NCBI GenBank assembly: GCA_030272155.1
Contig: CP126207.1
Coordinates: 620,001 to 684,000, forward strand
Direction of reading: 5' to 3'
From: Tetradesmus obliquus
Taxonomy: Eukaryota; Chlorophyta; Chlorophyceae; Sphaeropleales; Scenedesmaceae
DNA length: 64,000 nt
The position numbers were made by a program, and so were the translations under genes. The notes beneath the pieces are model-generated. The model saw only the letters and a list, made by a program, of their open reading frames with translations, was not told where the DNA came from and did no database searches. This document shows, one piece after another, positions 38,701 to 49,850 of this stretch (its first letter is position 1; each line of letters opens with the position of its first letter).

Positions 38701-41625
38701 GGTTGTTATCCATGTAACGAGCTGGTGTGGGAATGTTTGCAATGCAAGCATAGTCGTGGGGCAGACAGAACTTGTTCCCTTTCCTCCTTTTTCAAGAATA
38801 ATTTGAAAATCGTTTTGGAAAAATAAAATAAACTTAACTTGTTATTCTTGTGTGATGTAACACAGGTCTGGATTGCGCGCCTGGGCCGGTTAACCTTCCC
38901 TGCTTCGCTGCTGTCACAGCCCTCTTAACCATTTGCTTAGGGGCAGACTTTCAGCCCCCTACCCTGTCCGTTCTGCGGTTTCATCGTGACAAACCGACAA
39001 CGTGCGTTTGTGACGCAGGGCTGGATTGCGCGCCTGGGCCGGTCAACCTTCCCTGCTTCGCTGCTGTCCTACCCCTGTTACCTGATTTGGGGCAGACTAT
39101 CAGTCTCCTTACCTGTTTTACTGCTGTTAAACTCATCAAAATGACATGTTATTTTTGCATTTGTGACGCAGGGCTGGATGGCGCGCCTGGGCCGGTCCAC
39201 CTTCCCTGCTTCGCTGCTGTCCTACCCCTTTTACCTGATTTGGGGCAGCCCCGGCCGCAGCCACAGCCACTACCACCCACACAGGTGAGCCTTTGGTTAT
39301 CACACTGTATAATTTTTTGTCATCTTTGTAACAGAGACCTCGATAGGAGACTGGGACTGACATGTCGTATCCATTCTACCTCATCTGGGGCAGCCCCGGC
39401 CGCAGCCACAGCCACTACCACCCACACAGGTGACTATGTGTTCGTAACACTTTTACCTGTTATTTCATGGGTAGCCATCATGAAGCCATCATCATTGTGT
39501 GTCACATGAATTTTACTGTGCATGCAGCACCCGCCAGGGTTTGGGCAGTTATGTCCCAGCCAGCAGCGTAGGCGGTCGGCATCAAAAACGTTGAAGTCAT
39601 CTACAGTGTGTACACGGTCTGGCAGATTGTGTAACTCGCTGTAGGATAACTTCAACATGTTTGATGCAGACCGCCTGCGCTGCTGCTGGGTTGATTTGTC
39701 TTAGAGTGTGGCGTTGCTGCACATTGGGTTTGTGCTCAGCTTGCTCAACATACTGTAACCGCGTGTCGCGCCTGTGTAGGACTGAAAACACCCACACTGG
39801 TGACGAACTGTTACATTATGTCATGTGTCTGTGTTATGACATGTATGCTGCATTGTGTTGTGCAAGTGAGCGCTTGGCACATGGGCTGGTGCAGCAGCAG
39901 CACAGCTGCACTCACAGAACCTCTGTTTCTGCTAACTGGTGTGCTGCTTGCCACAGCCTAGTCAACATCATGTAGCAGTGTTTCACGTCTGTGGCTGGCT
40001 GTCAACCATCCACACAGGTGACGCACTGTCACATTATGTTTTGTTTGTTTGTTATGACATGTACGCTGCAATGTGGAAGTGAGCGCCTCGCACATGGGCT
40101 GGCACAGTAGCAGCAGAACTGCATTTACAGAACCTTTATCTGTACCTGTTTCTGCTTGCTGGTGTGCTGCCTGCCACAGCTTACCTCACATCTTGTAGCA
40201 GTGTGTCAATCGTGTGGCTGGTTGTCAAAGCACCCGCACAGCCGGTGCACTGTTACATTGTGTCATGTTGTGCGTCATGTTGTGTGAGAACCGTATGCAG
40301 CAAGGTGTTGGGCAAGTGAGCACTCAGCACATCCGCTGCTGGGGCAGTCTCAATACTGCAGCAGCACAACACATTTCAATGCGTGCTGGTGTGCTGCCTG
40401 CATATTTGTTTGACAAGCGTTCACTGCCAAAATGTATGTATTGCTCACTACTCTTGTACTGTCTTGTACCCCCTTGTACCCCATTGTAACCGCCATGTAC
40501 TGCTTTGTACTGCAGTGACCTGTTCAACAAGCACCAGCGCAGCATGGTGGTGACCAGCGACATCTGCCTCGCCATCATGTACAGCCTGCTGGTGAGTTGT
40601 ACTGCTTGATTGTATAGCATAGTCGATTGTACTTCCTTAAAAAGTTGTATTGCTGGCATCCACAAGTCATTCAATAACTTTCCAGAACATGGAGCACCGG
40701 CCAGACAGGAAGTTGTCATTGTTACGCGACATTCAACCACGCTGCCGCTGCTGGTGCTGCTGCTGCTGCCAGGCCTACGGCATGTATGCTATTGGTGGAG
40801 GCGCCATTGCCAAGCTGTACTGGGCTCCTTGGCTGGTGTACATTGTATGGCTGGACACAGTGACCTACCTGCACCACCACGGTGTGCAGGAGCACGCAGA
40901 CAAGATGCCCTGGTACAGGTGCGATTTGCTCCAGGGTCGATGCCCAGATTTTTTGGTGCGGGGTTGAGCCTGCGAGCTGGGGTTTAGGTCAGGTGTTGGG
41001 TTGTGCGGGGTTGTGTTGCTGGACACTGTTACGTATTTGCACCACGACGGTGTGCAGCAGCACGCACACAAGGTGCCCTGGTATAGGTATGGCTTGAGGG
41101 TCTTGACATTAATCGAATAACCGTATATAACAGCGTTAGTTACATTGATGACACTTGTGAGCACTTTCAACAGGGAGTATGTAGCCGCTGCTGGTGGCTG
41201 CTGATGAGGCAACATCATTTTGCCGGCACATATCTGCACCACCACGGGGTGCAGCAGCACGCACACCAGATGCATTGGTACAGGTATGGCTTGAGGTTCC
41301 TGACATGGATTGAATAAGCAGTATGCGTGACAGTGATGTTAGTTGTGAGCACTGTCAACATGGATTATGGATCAGCCGCTGCTGGTGGCTGTTGATGAGC
41401 CAACATCATTTTGCCGGTCCTAACTCCTTTGAGGATAACACCGACTTATCTACATACAAACATCTGAAGCCACCAGCAGCAGCCGCAGCAGCGCTTGTTC
41501 CTTGTCAATTCGGCATCCCACCCATACTATTGCTTCGTTGTCATCTTCTACTCGCTAAGGTTTCCATTTTCACTTCACAGGTTGTCTGTGTAGCATTCGG
41601 TGCACGCACCATTGTACCGCACTGC

Positions 41626-41657
<32 letters not shown>

Positions 41658-42323
41658 AACTGGAGCTACCCGCGCAGCGACCTTTTCTCAACACTGAACT
41701 GAGATCACCATACATCAAATCCTAGAAGTACCTGGTTTGCTGCTGCTGCTGCTGCTGCTGTTCTGTTGCAGGGGTTCTGAGTGGAGCTACCTGCGTGGCG
41801 GCCTGACAACCCTGGACCACGACTATGGCGTGTTCAACAAGATCCACCATGACATTGGCACACATGTGGCACACCACCTGGTGGGTTTTTGCAGAGTTTA
41901 GGGTTCCCAGCTTGTGAATCCGGCCGCTGAGGGTTCAGAGGGAGGCAGCCTGCGTTTGATCACCTGGAGGACACCAGCAGCAGTGCTGTTGGCTGTTGTG
42001 GCGCTTGCTGCATTTCCTCTGCCCGTTGTTTCTTCAGCACACTTAACAGACAGCAGCACGCGAACATTGATAAAGAGCGGGTTGACGCAACCAAGCAGCA
42101 GCAAGCCATTGCATGTAAAGCAGCCGCACTCAGCCTGAATGGGCTCCTGCTGCTGCTGCTTCTGCTGCTGCTGTCGCAGTTTCCCCAGATCCCGCACACT
42201 ATGTGAACAGCACCTGCGTCTCATGCTGACAACCCCTGCTGCTGGCGCTGCTGCTGCTGCTGCCGCAATTCCTCAGATCCTGTGCTTTATGTCAACAGCA
42301 CCTACGTCTCATGCTGACCAACC

Positions 42324-42355
<32 letters not shown>

Positions 42356-42849
42356 AGTTCCCCCAGATCCCGCACTACCACCTGCAGGAGGCCACAGAGG
42401 CCATCAAGCCCATCCTGGGGCCCTACTACAGGTGTGACATGTTACATTGTGTTCCTTTTGTTGTCATATTTTGTTATTTGTGTAACATCTGCCCTGCTAA
42501 CACTTCTGTCAGTGTCGTAGTCAGCCGAGTCTGTGGTAGGCCTTCATAGTCTCTTCGCAAAGCTCACCACCTCCTAAATGCCTGCCGCTGCTGCTGCCGC
42601 TGCTGCTGCTGCTGCCGCTGCTGCTGCTGCTGCCGCTGCTGCTGCTGCTGCTGCCGCCGCTGCTGCTGCTGCTGCCGCTGCTGCTGCTGCTGCTGCTGCA
42701 GGGAGCCCGCGCCCTCTCCCGGCCCGCTGCCGCTGCACATGTTCACCATGCTCAAGCGCAGCTTCAGCACCGACAAGTATGTGCCAGATGCCGGCGACGT
42801 GGTGTTCTACAGCAACCCTGCAGAGGCCGCAAAGCAGAAGGCGCAGTAG
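35746..42849 (+). CDS. Omega-3 fatty acid desaturase
   Basis: Eleven exons: 35746-35925, 36035-36118, 36841-36926, 37470-37572, 38521-38673, 39172-39284, 40516-40591, 40773-40918, 41772-41880, 42358-42431 and 42702-42849. All phases agree, giving 423 aa. The three His boxes are H-D-C-G-H (139-143), H-K-K-H-H (175-179) and H-V-A-H-H (345-349), ligands of the di-iron centre. [13 protein letters not shown] after box 2 is the omega-3 (FAD3/7/8) form, not the delta-12 form. [18 protein letters not shown] opens the catalytic part. It converts 18:2/16:2 acyl lipids to 18:3/16:3. The N-terminal ~60 residues could be a plastid leader, but this is not clear. A shorter exon 1 ending at the GTGTGT after 35784 would also keep phase. 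Confidence 0.92.
36135..36660 (+). repeat. Sense CAG tracts in desaturase intron 2
   Basis: CAG runs at 36153-36175, 36323-36350, 36520-36545 and 36618-36642 lie in the donor half of intron 2. A CTG run (36810-36838) precedes the exon 3 acceptor, so the pre-mRNA reads CAG then CUG. Confidence 0.85.
37136..37182 (+). repeat. 3'-edge copy of desaturase exon 3
   Basis: Copy of the tail [14 protein letters not shown] with GTGAGT donor, downstream of exon 3 (36841-36926). Confidence 0.88.
37335..37405 (+). repeat. 5'-edge copy of desaturase exon 4
   Basis: Copy of the head ([16 protein letters not shown] region) with GCTGCAG acceptor, upstream of the true one at 37470; it breaks just after the first His of box 1. 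Confidence 0.88.
37820..38520 (+). repeat. 5'-edge copies of desaturase exon 5 (4 copies, period 170-173 bp)
   Basis: Copies start at 37834, 38006, 38178 and 38348, then intact exon 5 at 38521. Each unit is an intron tail (telomere-like CCCTAAACCC, (CTG)7-8, CGCTAAACCCTTGCAG) plus about 86 nt of exon through H-K-K-H-H. Units are nearly identical. The first two lack one C in the GTGCCCTACC context, so they are frameshifted; the last two are in frame. Confidence 0.95.
38865..39110 (+). repeat. 5'-edge copies of desaturase exon 6 (2 copies)
   Basis: Copies of W-I-A-R-L-G-R-x-T-F-P-A-S-L-L with CACAG or CGCAG acceptors at about 38867 and 39019. Confidence 0.9.
39360..40420 (+). repeat. 3'-edge copies of desaturase exon 6 and derived ~225-bp units
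   Basis: One good copy of the tail ([12 protein letters not shown] and GTGAC donor) at 39362-39432. Three decayed units with CACACAGGTGACGCACTGT-like text follow near 39785, 40008 and 40236, each with GAGCGCTTGGCACATGGGCT-like DNA after the donor. Confidence 0.82.
41005..41290 (+). repeat. 3'-edge copies of desaturase exon 8 (2 copies)
   Basis: Copies of [18 protein letters not shown] with GTATGG donors near 41015-41087 and 41222-41283. Confidence 0.9.
41640..41700 (+). repeat. 5'-edge copy of desaturase exon 9
   Basis: Diverged copy of the head (W-S-Y-P-R region) behind a (CTG)n CCAG acceptor, upstream of 41772. Confidence 0.7.
42140..42305 (+). repeat. 5'-edge copies of desaturase exon 10 (2 copies)
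   Basis: Copies of the F-P-Q-I-P head behind CTG runs at about 42177 and 42268, both soon decaying. Confidence 0.82.
42585..42701 (+). repeat. Interrupted (CTG/CCG)n tract at desaturase exon 11 acceptor
   Basis: About 115 bp of CTG with regular CCG interruptions, ending in the TGCAG acceptor of the last exon. Confidence 0.93.
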
Positions 42850-42889
42850 GCACGCTGCTTATGCAGCAGCAGGTGTGGTGTGGCTTTGC

Positions 42890-43370
42890 AGCAGCATATG
42901 TTGGTGTGTGCCAGATGCCGGGGATGTGGTGTTGTACAGCAACCCCGCAGAGGCAGCAAAGCAGAAGGCGCAGTAGGCACGCTGCTTTCGCTGCAGCTGC
43001 GCAGCACCGAAAAGTATGTGCCAGATGCCGGGGACGTGGTGATCTGCAGCAACCCTGCGCAGGCAGCTGGCAGCAAGGCCAAGGCGCGGCAGGCACGCTG
43101 CGTCTGCAGCGGCAGGTGTGTTGCGGCTTTGCAGCAGCATCTGTGGGTATGTGGCATATGCCGGGGACGTGGTGTTGAACAGCAACCCCAAAGAAGCTGC
43201 TAAGCAGAAGGCGCAGTAGGCACGCTGCTCTCGCAGCAGCAGGTTTGGTGCGGCTTTGCAGCAGCATCTGTGGATGTGTGGGTGTGTGTCAGACGTGGGG
43301 ACCTGGTGTTCTACAGCAACCCTGCGCAGGCAGCTGGCAAGGCCAAGGCGCAGTAGGCACGCTGCAGAAC
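42890..43370 (+). repeat. Stop-edge copies of desaturase last exon (4 copies, period about 125 bp)
   Basis: Copies of [21 protein letters not shown] near 42905, 43015, 43148 and 43275, several still ending in GCGCAGTAGG like the true stop. They lie past the stop codon, where no splicing is needed. A remnant extends to about 43560. Confidence 0.92.
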
Positions 43371-43767
43371 ATGCAGCAGGCTTGGTGTGAAAGCGGAAGG
43401 CGCAGCAAGTGTGCTGTGGAAGAGGAGCAGGCGTGTAGTAGAGGCAGCTGGCAGCAAGGCTGAGTCGCAGTAGGCGCGCTACTGCTGCTGCAACCGCCGG
43501 TCAGGCATGCTGCTGCAGCGACGGGTACGCGCCAGATGTCGAGGACGTTGTGTCCGTTGGGTGCCACATAGCTGTCACAGTCTGCTGCTGCTTATCGATC
43601 TGCCTAGCTCTGTGTGTACTGCTTGTATGGTTTGCGAGATGCGCGTGTGATAGAAGCACGAGCCATCAAAGTGGCACAGTGTGTGAGTGTGTGCTTCTGG
43701 TGTGAACTCAAGCATTGGCTGTGGGGGTTGGCAGCTGCAGTTCTAGCTGCAGCTGATCGCCTGGGCC

Positions 43768-43895
43768 ACTTGTACTGCCGGCACTTGTACTGCCAGGAGT
43801 GCAAGTACAATTTGTACTGCCGGCACTTGTACTGCCGGCAGCTGTACTGCCAGGACTGCAAGTACAATTTGTACTGCCGGCACTTGTACTGCAGC
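43768..43895. repeat. Short tandem TGTACTGCCGGCACT array
   Basis: At least six copies of a 14-20-bp word, interrupted by GCAAGTACAATT, so that TTGTAC and GTACAA alternate and can pair. Confidence 0.8.
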
Positions 43896-44708
43896 AGCAG
43901 CGTTGGAGCTGTGAATCAGCAGCGGTCCGATTGAGGCAGCTACTTGCAGAAGCAGTGGAGTTGAAATTACTGGCTAAAACAAAACTACTAGTAGTTCTTG
44001 TAGCGTGTTGCGTAGTGATGGCGTTTGTTGCTGCGACACAGAGTGACCATGTGTGCGGTGTGTGCTGTTTCTTCTGTGCAGCTGTGGTATGTCAACAGCA
44101 GAATCTCGTCAGATGTACATGTGAAGAAATGGCTTGGCCTTGATAGTTTGCCTCGTCAGCTTTTGCATTGTTACAGATTAGGCAACACTACCCCTGACCT
44201 TTCTGTGTTGTTGACAGAGAGTTCACAGTCAGTTGCATGCACGGCTCACAGCATGTGGCCGTATCTGGCCCTTGCTTGTTTGGTTCAGCCTCTGTGCTGG
44301 GCCTGGTTTGGAAGCCGCCATTGGTGGTTTGGGACTGCCAAGCAGCTTCCCTTGGTTGCTCTTGCTGAAAAAGCGTGTAATTGATTGCATGCATGGCTAG
44401 TAGTAGATCCTACTAGGTGAGTGTAAACTCATCGTTTTTGTGACGCTCGGGTGATGTACGCTTCACTCGTAAAAGGCTTGTTAGTTGCTCAGGTCTTGCA
44501 GGGTGTACAGGTGTTGCTCTTACCAATGAAGTTGGCAACATGTCGTACCACCCGTGTTAGCATGTTCGACGACTGTTACGTGAAGACAGTACACCTTGAA
44601 AGGAGCCATCACCACCCTGCCAGTGTGATCGGATTACACACACTCCCTGTTCCAAGCCAGCAGAACTGCATTCCCGCTGTCAGCATCATAATACCGATAC
44701 CAATAACC

Positions 44709-44787
44709 AATTCAAAGACTTGCAGGTAACACACATTGCAGTGTCACAGTGCAGCATATCGCGGCGCTCACATGTCTAGAAGTGGTC
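44709..44787 (+). repeat. Dispersed repeat, copy B (partner at 18.2 kb)
   Basis: Same order of GCAGGTAACACACATTGCAG and CTCACATGTCTAGAAGTGGT as copy A. Sequence outside the ~75 bp does not match. Confidence 0.85.
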
Positions 44788-44900
44788 AGCATCATCGTTG
44801 TGCCACCAACCAAGCCATAACGCCATCGGCACTTCAATTGTGACGGAGCACACGTGTACAGTGCTGCAGCAGCCGCCACTGTGGTGGTCTGCCGCCAGGC

Positions 44901-45910
44901 ATGCCATGCTCCTACACCCTTATTTCATGCCATGCTCCTACACCCTTATTTCATGCCATGCTCCTACACCCTTATTTCATGCCATGCTCCCACACCCTTA
45001 TTTCATGCCATGCTCCCACACCCTTATTTCATGCCATGCTCCCACACCCTTATTTCATGCCATGCTCCCACACCCTTATTTCATGCCATGCTCCTACACC
45101 CTTATTTCATGCCATGCTCCTACACCCTTATTTCATGCCATGCTCCTACACCCTTATTTCATGCCATGCTCCTACACCCTTATTTCATGCCATGCTCCTA
45201 CACCCTTATTTCATGCCATGCTCCTACACCCTTATTTCATGCCATGCTCCCACACCCTTATTTCATGCCATGCTCCCACACCCTTATTTCATGCCATGCT
45301 CCCACACCCTTATTTCATGCCATGCTCCTACACCCTTATTTCATGCCATGCTCCTACACCCTTATTTCATGCCATGCTCCTACACCCTTATTTCATGCCA
45401 TGCTCCTACACCCTTATTTCATGCCATGCTCCTACACCCTTATTTCATGCCATGCTCCTACACCCTTATTTCATGCCATGCTCCTACACCCTTATTTCAT
45501 GCCATGCTCCCACACCCTTATTTCATGCCATGCTCCCACACCCTTATTTCATGCCATGCTCCCACACCCTTATTTCATGCCATGCTCCCACACCCTTATT
45601 TCATGCCATGCTCCTACACCCTTATTTCATGCCATGCTCCTACACCCTTATTTCATGCCATGCTCCTACACCCTTATTTCATGCCATGCTCCTACACCCT
45701 TATTTCATGCCATGCTCCTACACCCTTATTTCATGCCATGCTCCTACACCCTTATTTCATGCCATGCTCCCACACCCTTATTTCATGCCATGCTCCCACA
45801 CCCTTATTTCATGCCATGCTCCCACACCCTTATTTCATGCCATGCTCCCACACCCTTATTTCATGCCATGCTCCTACACCCTTATTTCATGCCATGCTCC
45901 CACACCCCGT
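44901..45910 (+). repeat. 26-bp minisatellite, 39 units, with higher-order T/C pattern
   Basis: The unit is CATGCTCCYACACCCTTATT followed by TCATGC, repeated 39 times almost without other variation. The Y position runs T3 C4 T6 C3 T7 C4 T6 C4 T1 C1, a super-period of about ten units (~260 bp). As 26 is not a multiple of three and no frame has a stop, three overlapping ORFs of about 370 codons arise; they are products of the repeat. Confidence 0.97.
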
Positions 45911-46435
45911 ACACCCCGTACGGGGCGCGGTTGCCGATGACAAGGTATGGCTTACAAGAAGACTATTATCATTATTAATACGATCATGGTCTGGGGTCTG
46001 ACAGAAATCCCAATCATCCATCAAGCCTTGGATGGGCTCACGGTAACGAGTGCTCTTGCATTGCCGCCAGTGTTTCCTGCAGCTCAGCAGACCACACACC
46101 CAGACCAACTGGCGGTGTGCACATACGGAAAGCATGTGATGTTTTACCAACGTGCAACGCTGCGCCACGCAAGTCCCATACAGTTGAACATAACTCCAGC
46201 TTGTGCCGTAAGGCGCAAAATAACCCATGCACAGTACAACCCATGTACAGTGAAAAGCAAAGGCTGCTGTTGTACGCATTTGTAACTTTGTGCCCATTCA
46301 CATCCTGTTCAAGTAGTCACAAACTGTTCAGATGGCCAATGTGATACACGCACTCGCAGCTTGTGTCTCACGCACATCATCACCCCAACGCTGGCAGCAC
46401 GCACTATCACAAACACACGGAATGGCTGCTGCTTT
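45911..46435. other. Flank of the minisatellite
   Basis: No gene seen. 45953-45977 is the inverted partner of the word at 18.95 kb. Confidence 0.4.
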
Positions 46436-46439
46436 TGCC

Positions 46440-46650
46440 AGCCAGCCGCTTGCCAGTAACCCGCTTGGCGTAAGCCTGCTTGCTGTAAGCCCGCTTGCAG
46501 GAGGCTGCTTGCTGGAAGCCCGCTTGCAGGAAGCCCGCTTGCCGTGAACCTGCTTGCAGGACGTGCGCTTGCAGGACGTGCGCTTGCAGGAAGGCTGCTT
46601 GCAGGAAGGCTGCTTGCAGGAAGGCTGCTTGCTGGCAGCCTAACTGCAAG
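46440..46650 (+). repeat. ~20-bp tandem array (GCTTGCAGGAAGGCT-like)
   Basis: About ten degenerate units such as GCTTGCAGGACGTGC and GCTTGCAGGAAGGCT, each with a TTGCAGG core. Confidence 0.88.
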
Positions 46651-46721
46651 GAGCCCACCTGCAGGAAACAGTCGTGCATGATGCAGCACCACAGGCATTG
46701 CAGCCTGGCGTAACTCACATG

Positions 46722-46822
46722 CATTCCACAGGCGTTCCACAGGCATTCCACAGGCGTTCCACAGGCATTCCACAGGCATTCCACAGGCAGTCCACAGGCA
46801 TTCCACAGGCATTCCAGCCTGG
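46722..46822 (+). repeat. 12-bp tandem array (ATTCCACAGGC)
   Basis: About eight units alternating ATTCCACAGGC and GTTCCACAGGC, flanked on both sides by an AGCCTGGSGTRACKCACATG-like repeat. Confidence 0.88.
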
Positions 46823-46869
46823 GGTGACGCACATGCATTGCAGACCTGTTGCACCTTCTGGATGGATTG

Positions 46870-47354
46870 AGTTCTGTCCTCATGTACAACAACCGAAAAG
46901 CAGATGCCACCTCGCCTCTGCTTGTCACTCAGCATTCGCCTAACAAGCATTACGGCCTGTGGCATTGAACATGCACGCCCTCAAAATGTATTTGTTCATG
47001 TCCTCCTGATGTACAACAACAGACGAGCAGCTTCCGTCACCATCTCCGCGTGCGTGTCACTTAGCAACTGCCTGACACAAGGGCGCAACAGCAGCAGACC
47101 ATGTATGCTATATAACTGTTGCACCTGCATGCGTCAAGCAGTGCAGCTGATGCTGCTCAACGCACAACGGTGGATCTACCACCCTCTTTCCACTCTGATG
47201 CAGCACCGCCAAAGCATGACAGCATGTTTGATACTTGTCGGCTGTGAGGCAGCACAACAAGCCACACACGCTGGGGCAGTGGCAGCAAAACATGCCACAC
47301 ACACTGCAGGGCCACACTGTGGCTGGGCCGGACCCAGCACCATGCTTACAATAC
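46870..47354. other. Short diverged duplicates, no gene called
   Basis: A ~90-bp segment around ATGTACAACAAC at 46875-46950 is repeated at 46995-47080. On the minus strand both read A-x-R-L-L-Y-like text, suggesting copies of an exon edge of an unidentified gene. Confidence 0.4.
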
Positions 47355-47830
47355 AGTACACGAGACGATGATCAGCGGATGCGGCCCAGTGCATGCATGT
47401 GCACCCAACACAACAAATGACGCGGCACTGCTGCCTGCTGCGCAGCTGGCCACGCTTGCAGCGCTTGGTTATGCAGAGCCGCCAATCGCTGCCAGGCCAA
47501 ACACGGGCCGCATGACTTCCGACACGCTGATCAGCGTCTGCGGCCCGGTGCGTGCAAAAGCAGCGCTGCACCCCACAACAGAATAAGAGACAGTAGTCGG
47601 GCCTGCTGCCATGGCAACCTACAGTTGTGTGGTGCTATGTAGCGCAGCCACACTTGCAGCGCTTGCTTACGCAGAGCCGCCAATCGCTGCCAGGCCAAAC
47701 ACTGGGCGCATCACTTCAGACACGGAAAAGATGATCAGCGTCTGCGGCCCGGTGCTGTGAGCCGCAACAGTCAAAGCACGCTGCATGCAGCCTCATGCAG
47801 CCTCATGCAGCCTCATGCAGCCTGTACTGG
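47355..47830 (-). repeat. Stop-edge copies of carrier last exon (3 copies) and 10-bp array
   Basis: Copies of the tail (S-E-V-M-R-P-V-F-G-L-A-A-I-G-G-S-A) lie near 47358-47395 (short), 47440-47560 and 47650-47757, downstream of the true stop at 47858. At 47786-47825 CATGCAGCCT is repeated four times. Confidence 0.88.
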
Positions 47831-47857
47831 CAGCGCACTACAGTGCACCAGACAGCT

Positions 47858-49094
47858 TTAGGCAGAGCCGCCAATTGCCGCAAGGCCAAACACCGGGCGC
47901 ATGACTTCTGACACGGAAAAGATTATCAGCGTCTGCGGACCTGTGCGTGCATACGCAGCGCTCCACCCCTTGAGGAACCCCCTTGCGCCCTCCTTTGCAT
48001 ATATGGCTTGCGCAATGCCGGTTAGGCTGCTGCCGCGGCCGGTCTGCATGTAAGCCCGGATAACGTCCGCAGGGTTTATGACTGTGGTTGTGACAAGCCC
48101 TGCCACCATGCTGCTAGCCAGCACCAGCTGCACGCTGCTGCTGCCCCAGCCCGTTGCACGCATGATGCGGCCCTTCACCTACAAATGCAAACAGTGCGGC
48201 AAACACAGCGTGGGAATATTTAATAAAATGTATATTATATGAAAATGCGCAGGATTTTTGCCTGGTGGTTGTGACAAGCCCAGCTGCACGCTGCTGCTGC
48301 CCCAGCCCGTTGCACGCATGATGCGGCCCTTGACCTGCATAAAGCAGAACAGGGCAGCAGGAATATTTCAGCACATCAGCTTTCGTAGCGCTGCAGAAGA
48401 TCGCGGCTGTTCGGCCTGCAGAAAACAGTTTGTCAAAATGTGTTATGATAGTTGTTATGACTGTGGTTGTGACCAGCCCCGCCACCATGCTGCTAGCCAG
48501 CACCAGCTGCACGCTGCTGCTGCCCCAGCCCGTTGCGCGCATGATGCGGCCCTCGACCTGCGGAACAGGGATGTGCGACAAACACAGCAGATGGAATGAT
48601 GTTAACAGACGCAGCGGAACAGCAGGAACAAATGGCACACTGCTGTTTGTTCCCAAGGTGGTGGGCGCCATGCCCCTGACCCAGCACAGAATTAGAAAAG
48701 GCGCAACAGAACCATTGAAAGATTCCCACGAAGGAATCTCACCTCATCGTATGTGGCCACCATGGAGCTGTTCAGCAGGATCAGGCGCAGCACTGACGGC
48801 GTTGCGCCGCTCCACAGCCCAGCCACTCCTTGCTGTGCGATGACACCCTTGAGCACTGCCGACATGGAGCGAGTGGTTGCGCTGGGAGCCTGTTATTCAA
48901 CACATGTAATGGCAGCAGCAGCAGCAGCAGCAGCCGGGTCAGCTACAATGCCTTTCAGCACTGCCGACATGGAGCGTGTCGTGGCGCTGGGAGCCTGATA
49001 AATAGGTCACAGCAGCAGCAGCAGCAGCAGGGTCAGCAATGACGCCCTTGAGCACAGCCGACATGGAGCGCGTAGTGGAGCCTGATAAATAGGT

Positions 49095-49138
<44 letters not shown>

Positions 49139-49242
49139 CAGCAGCAGCAGCGGCAGCAGCAACTTGGAGGTCAGCAATGGCGCTTTTGCGAATTGCTGAC
49201 ATGGAGCGAGTGGTTGCGCTAGGAGCCTGATTATCAGAAGTT

Positions 49243-49292
<50 letters not shown>

Positions 49293-49801
49293 TGAGTTGG
49301 CGGCGGCTCTGCACATCAGCAAGGACAGTGATTGACTTCATACCGCAGCAGAGGAGCCTCCACTGGTATCACCCCTGTTGTGTACATTTGCTGCTGCTAC
49401 TAGTAGGGTTCAAACGCACCTGCAGCCTCGTCTTCGCCAGCTCAATTGGTGTCGTCAGCAGTGCCCCCATGCCGCCGCTGATGCTGCCAGCCGCCAGCTT
49501 CTGACCAACATCCCAACAACATGTACCCAAACAACATGTATTCCAAGCCAGAAAAACAAATAACAAGCTGGCTTTCACAGCTGCCAACGCACCTGCAGCC
49601 TTGTTTTTGCCAGCTCAATTGGCGTTGTCAGCACTGCCCCCATGCCGCCACTGATGCTTCCGGCCGCCAGCTTCTGACCAACATGCAGGTCCTGGCCGCT
49701 GCCATCTCTTGACATGAGTGACTTGATGGGTCCATACATGCCTAGCCTGATGCCTCCGTTACACACTGCACGCGTGGCAGATGCCTGTTGATCAACAGCA
49801 G

Positions 49802-49850
<49 letters not shown>

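Larger units (their letters stand above)
43371..44900. other. Gene-poor region after the desaturase
   Basis: No supported gene. 43768-43895 is an array of TTGTACTGCCGGCACTTGTA-like words that are partly self-complementary. 44709-44787 is copy B of the repeat at 18.2 kb. Short plus ORFs with hydrophobic stretches (for example 43799-44143) are unsupported. Confidence 0.45.

Noticed and set aside
44798-46001. Three overlapping plus-strand ORFs of 366-380 codons
   Set aside because: They are the three frames of a 26-bp minisatellite whose unit has no stop; the translations are the same 26-residue repeat, and no start context or splice structure supports translation.
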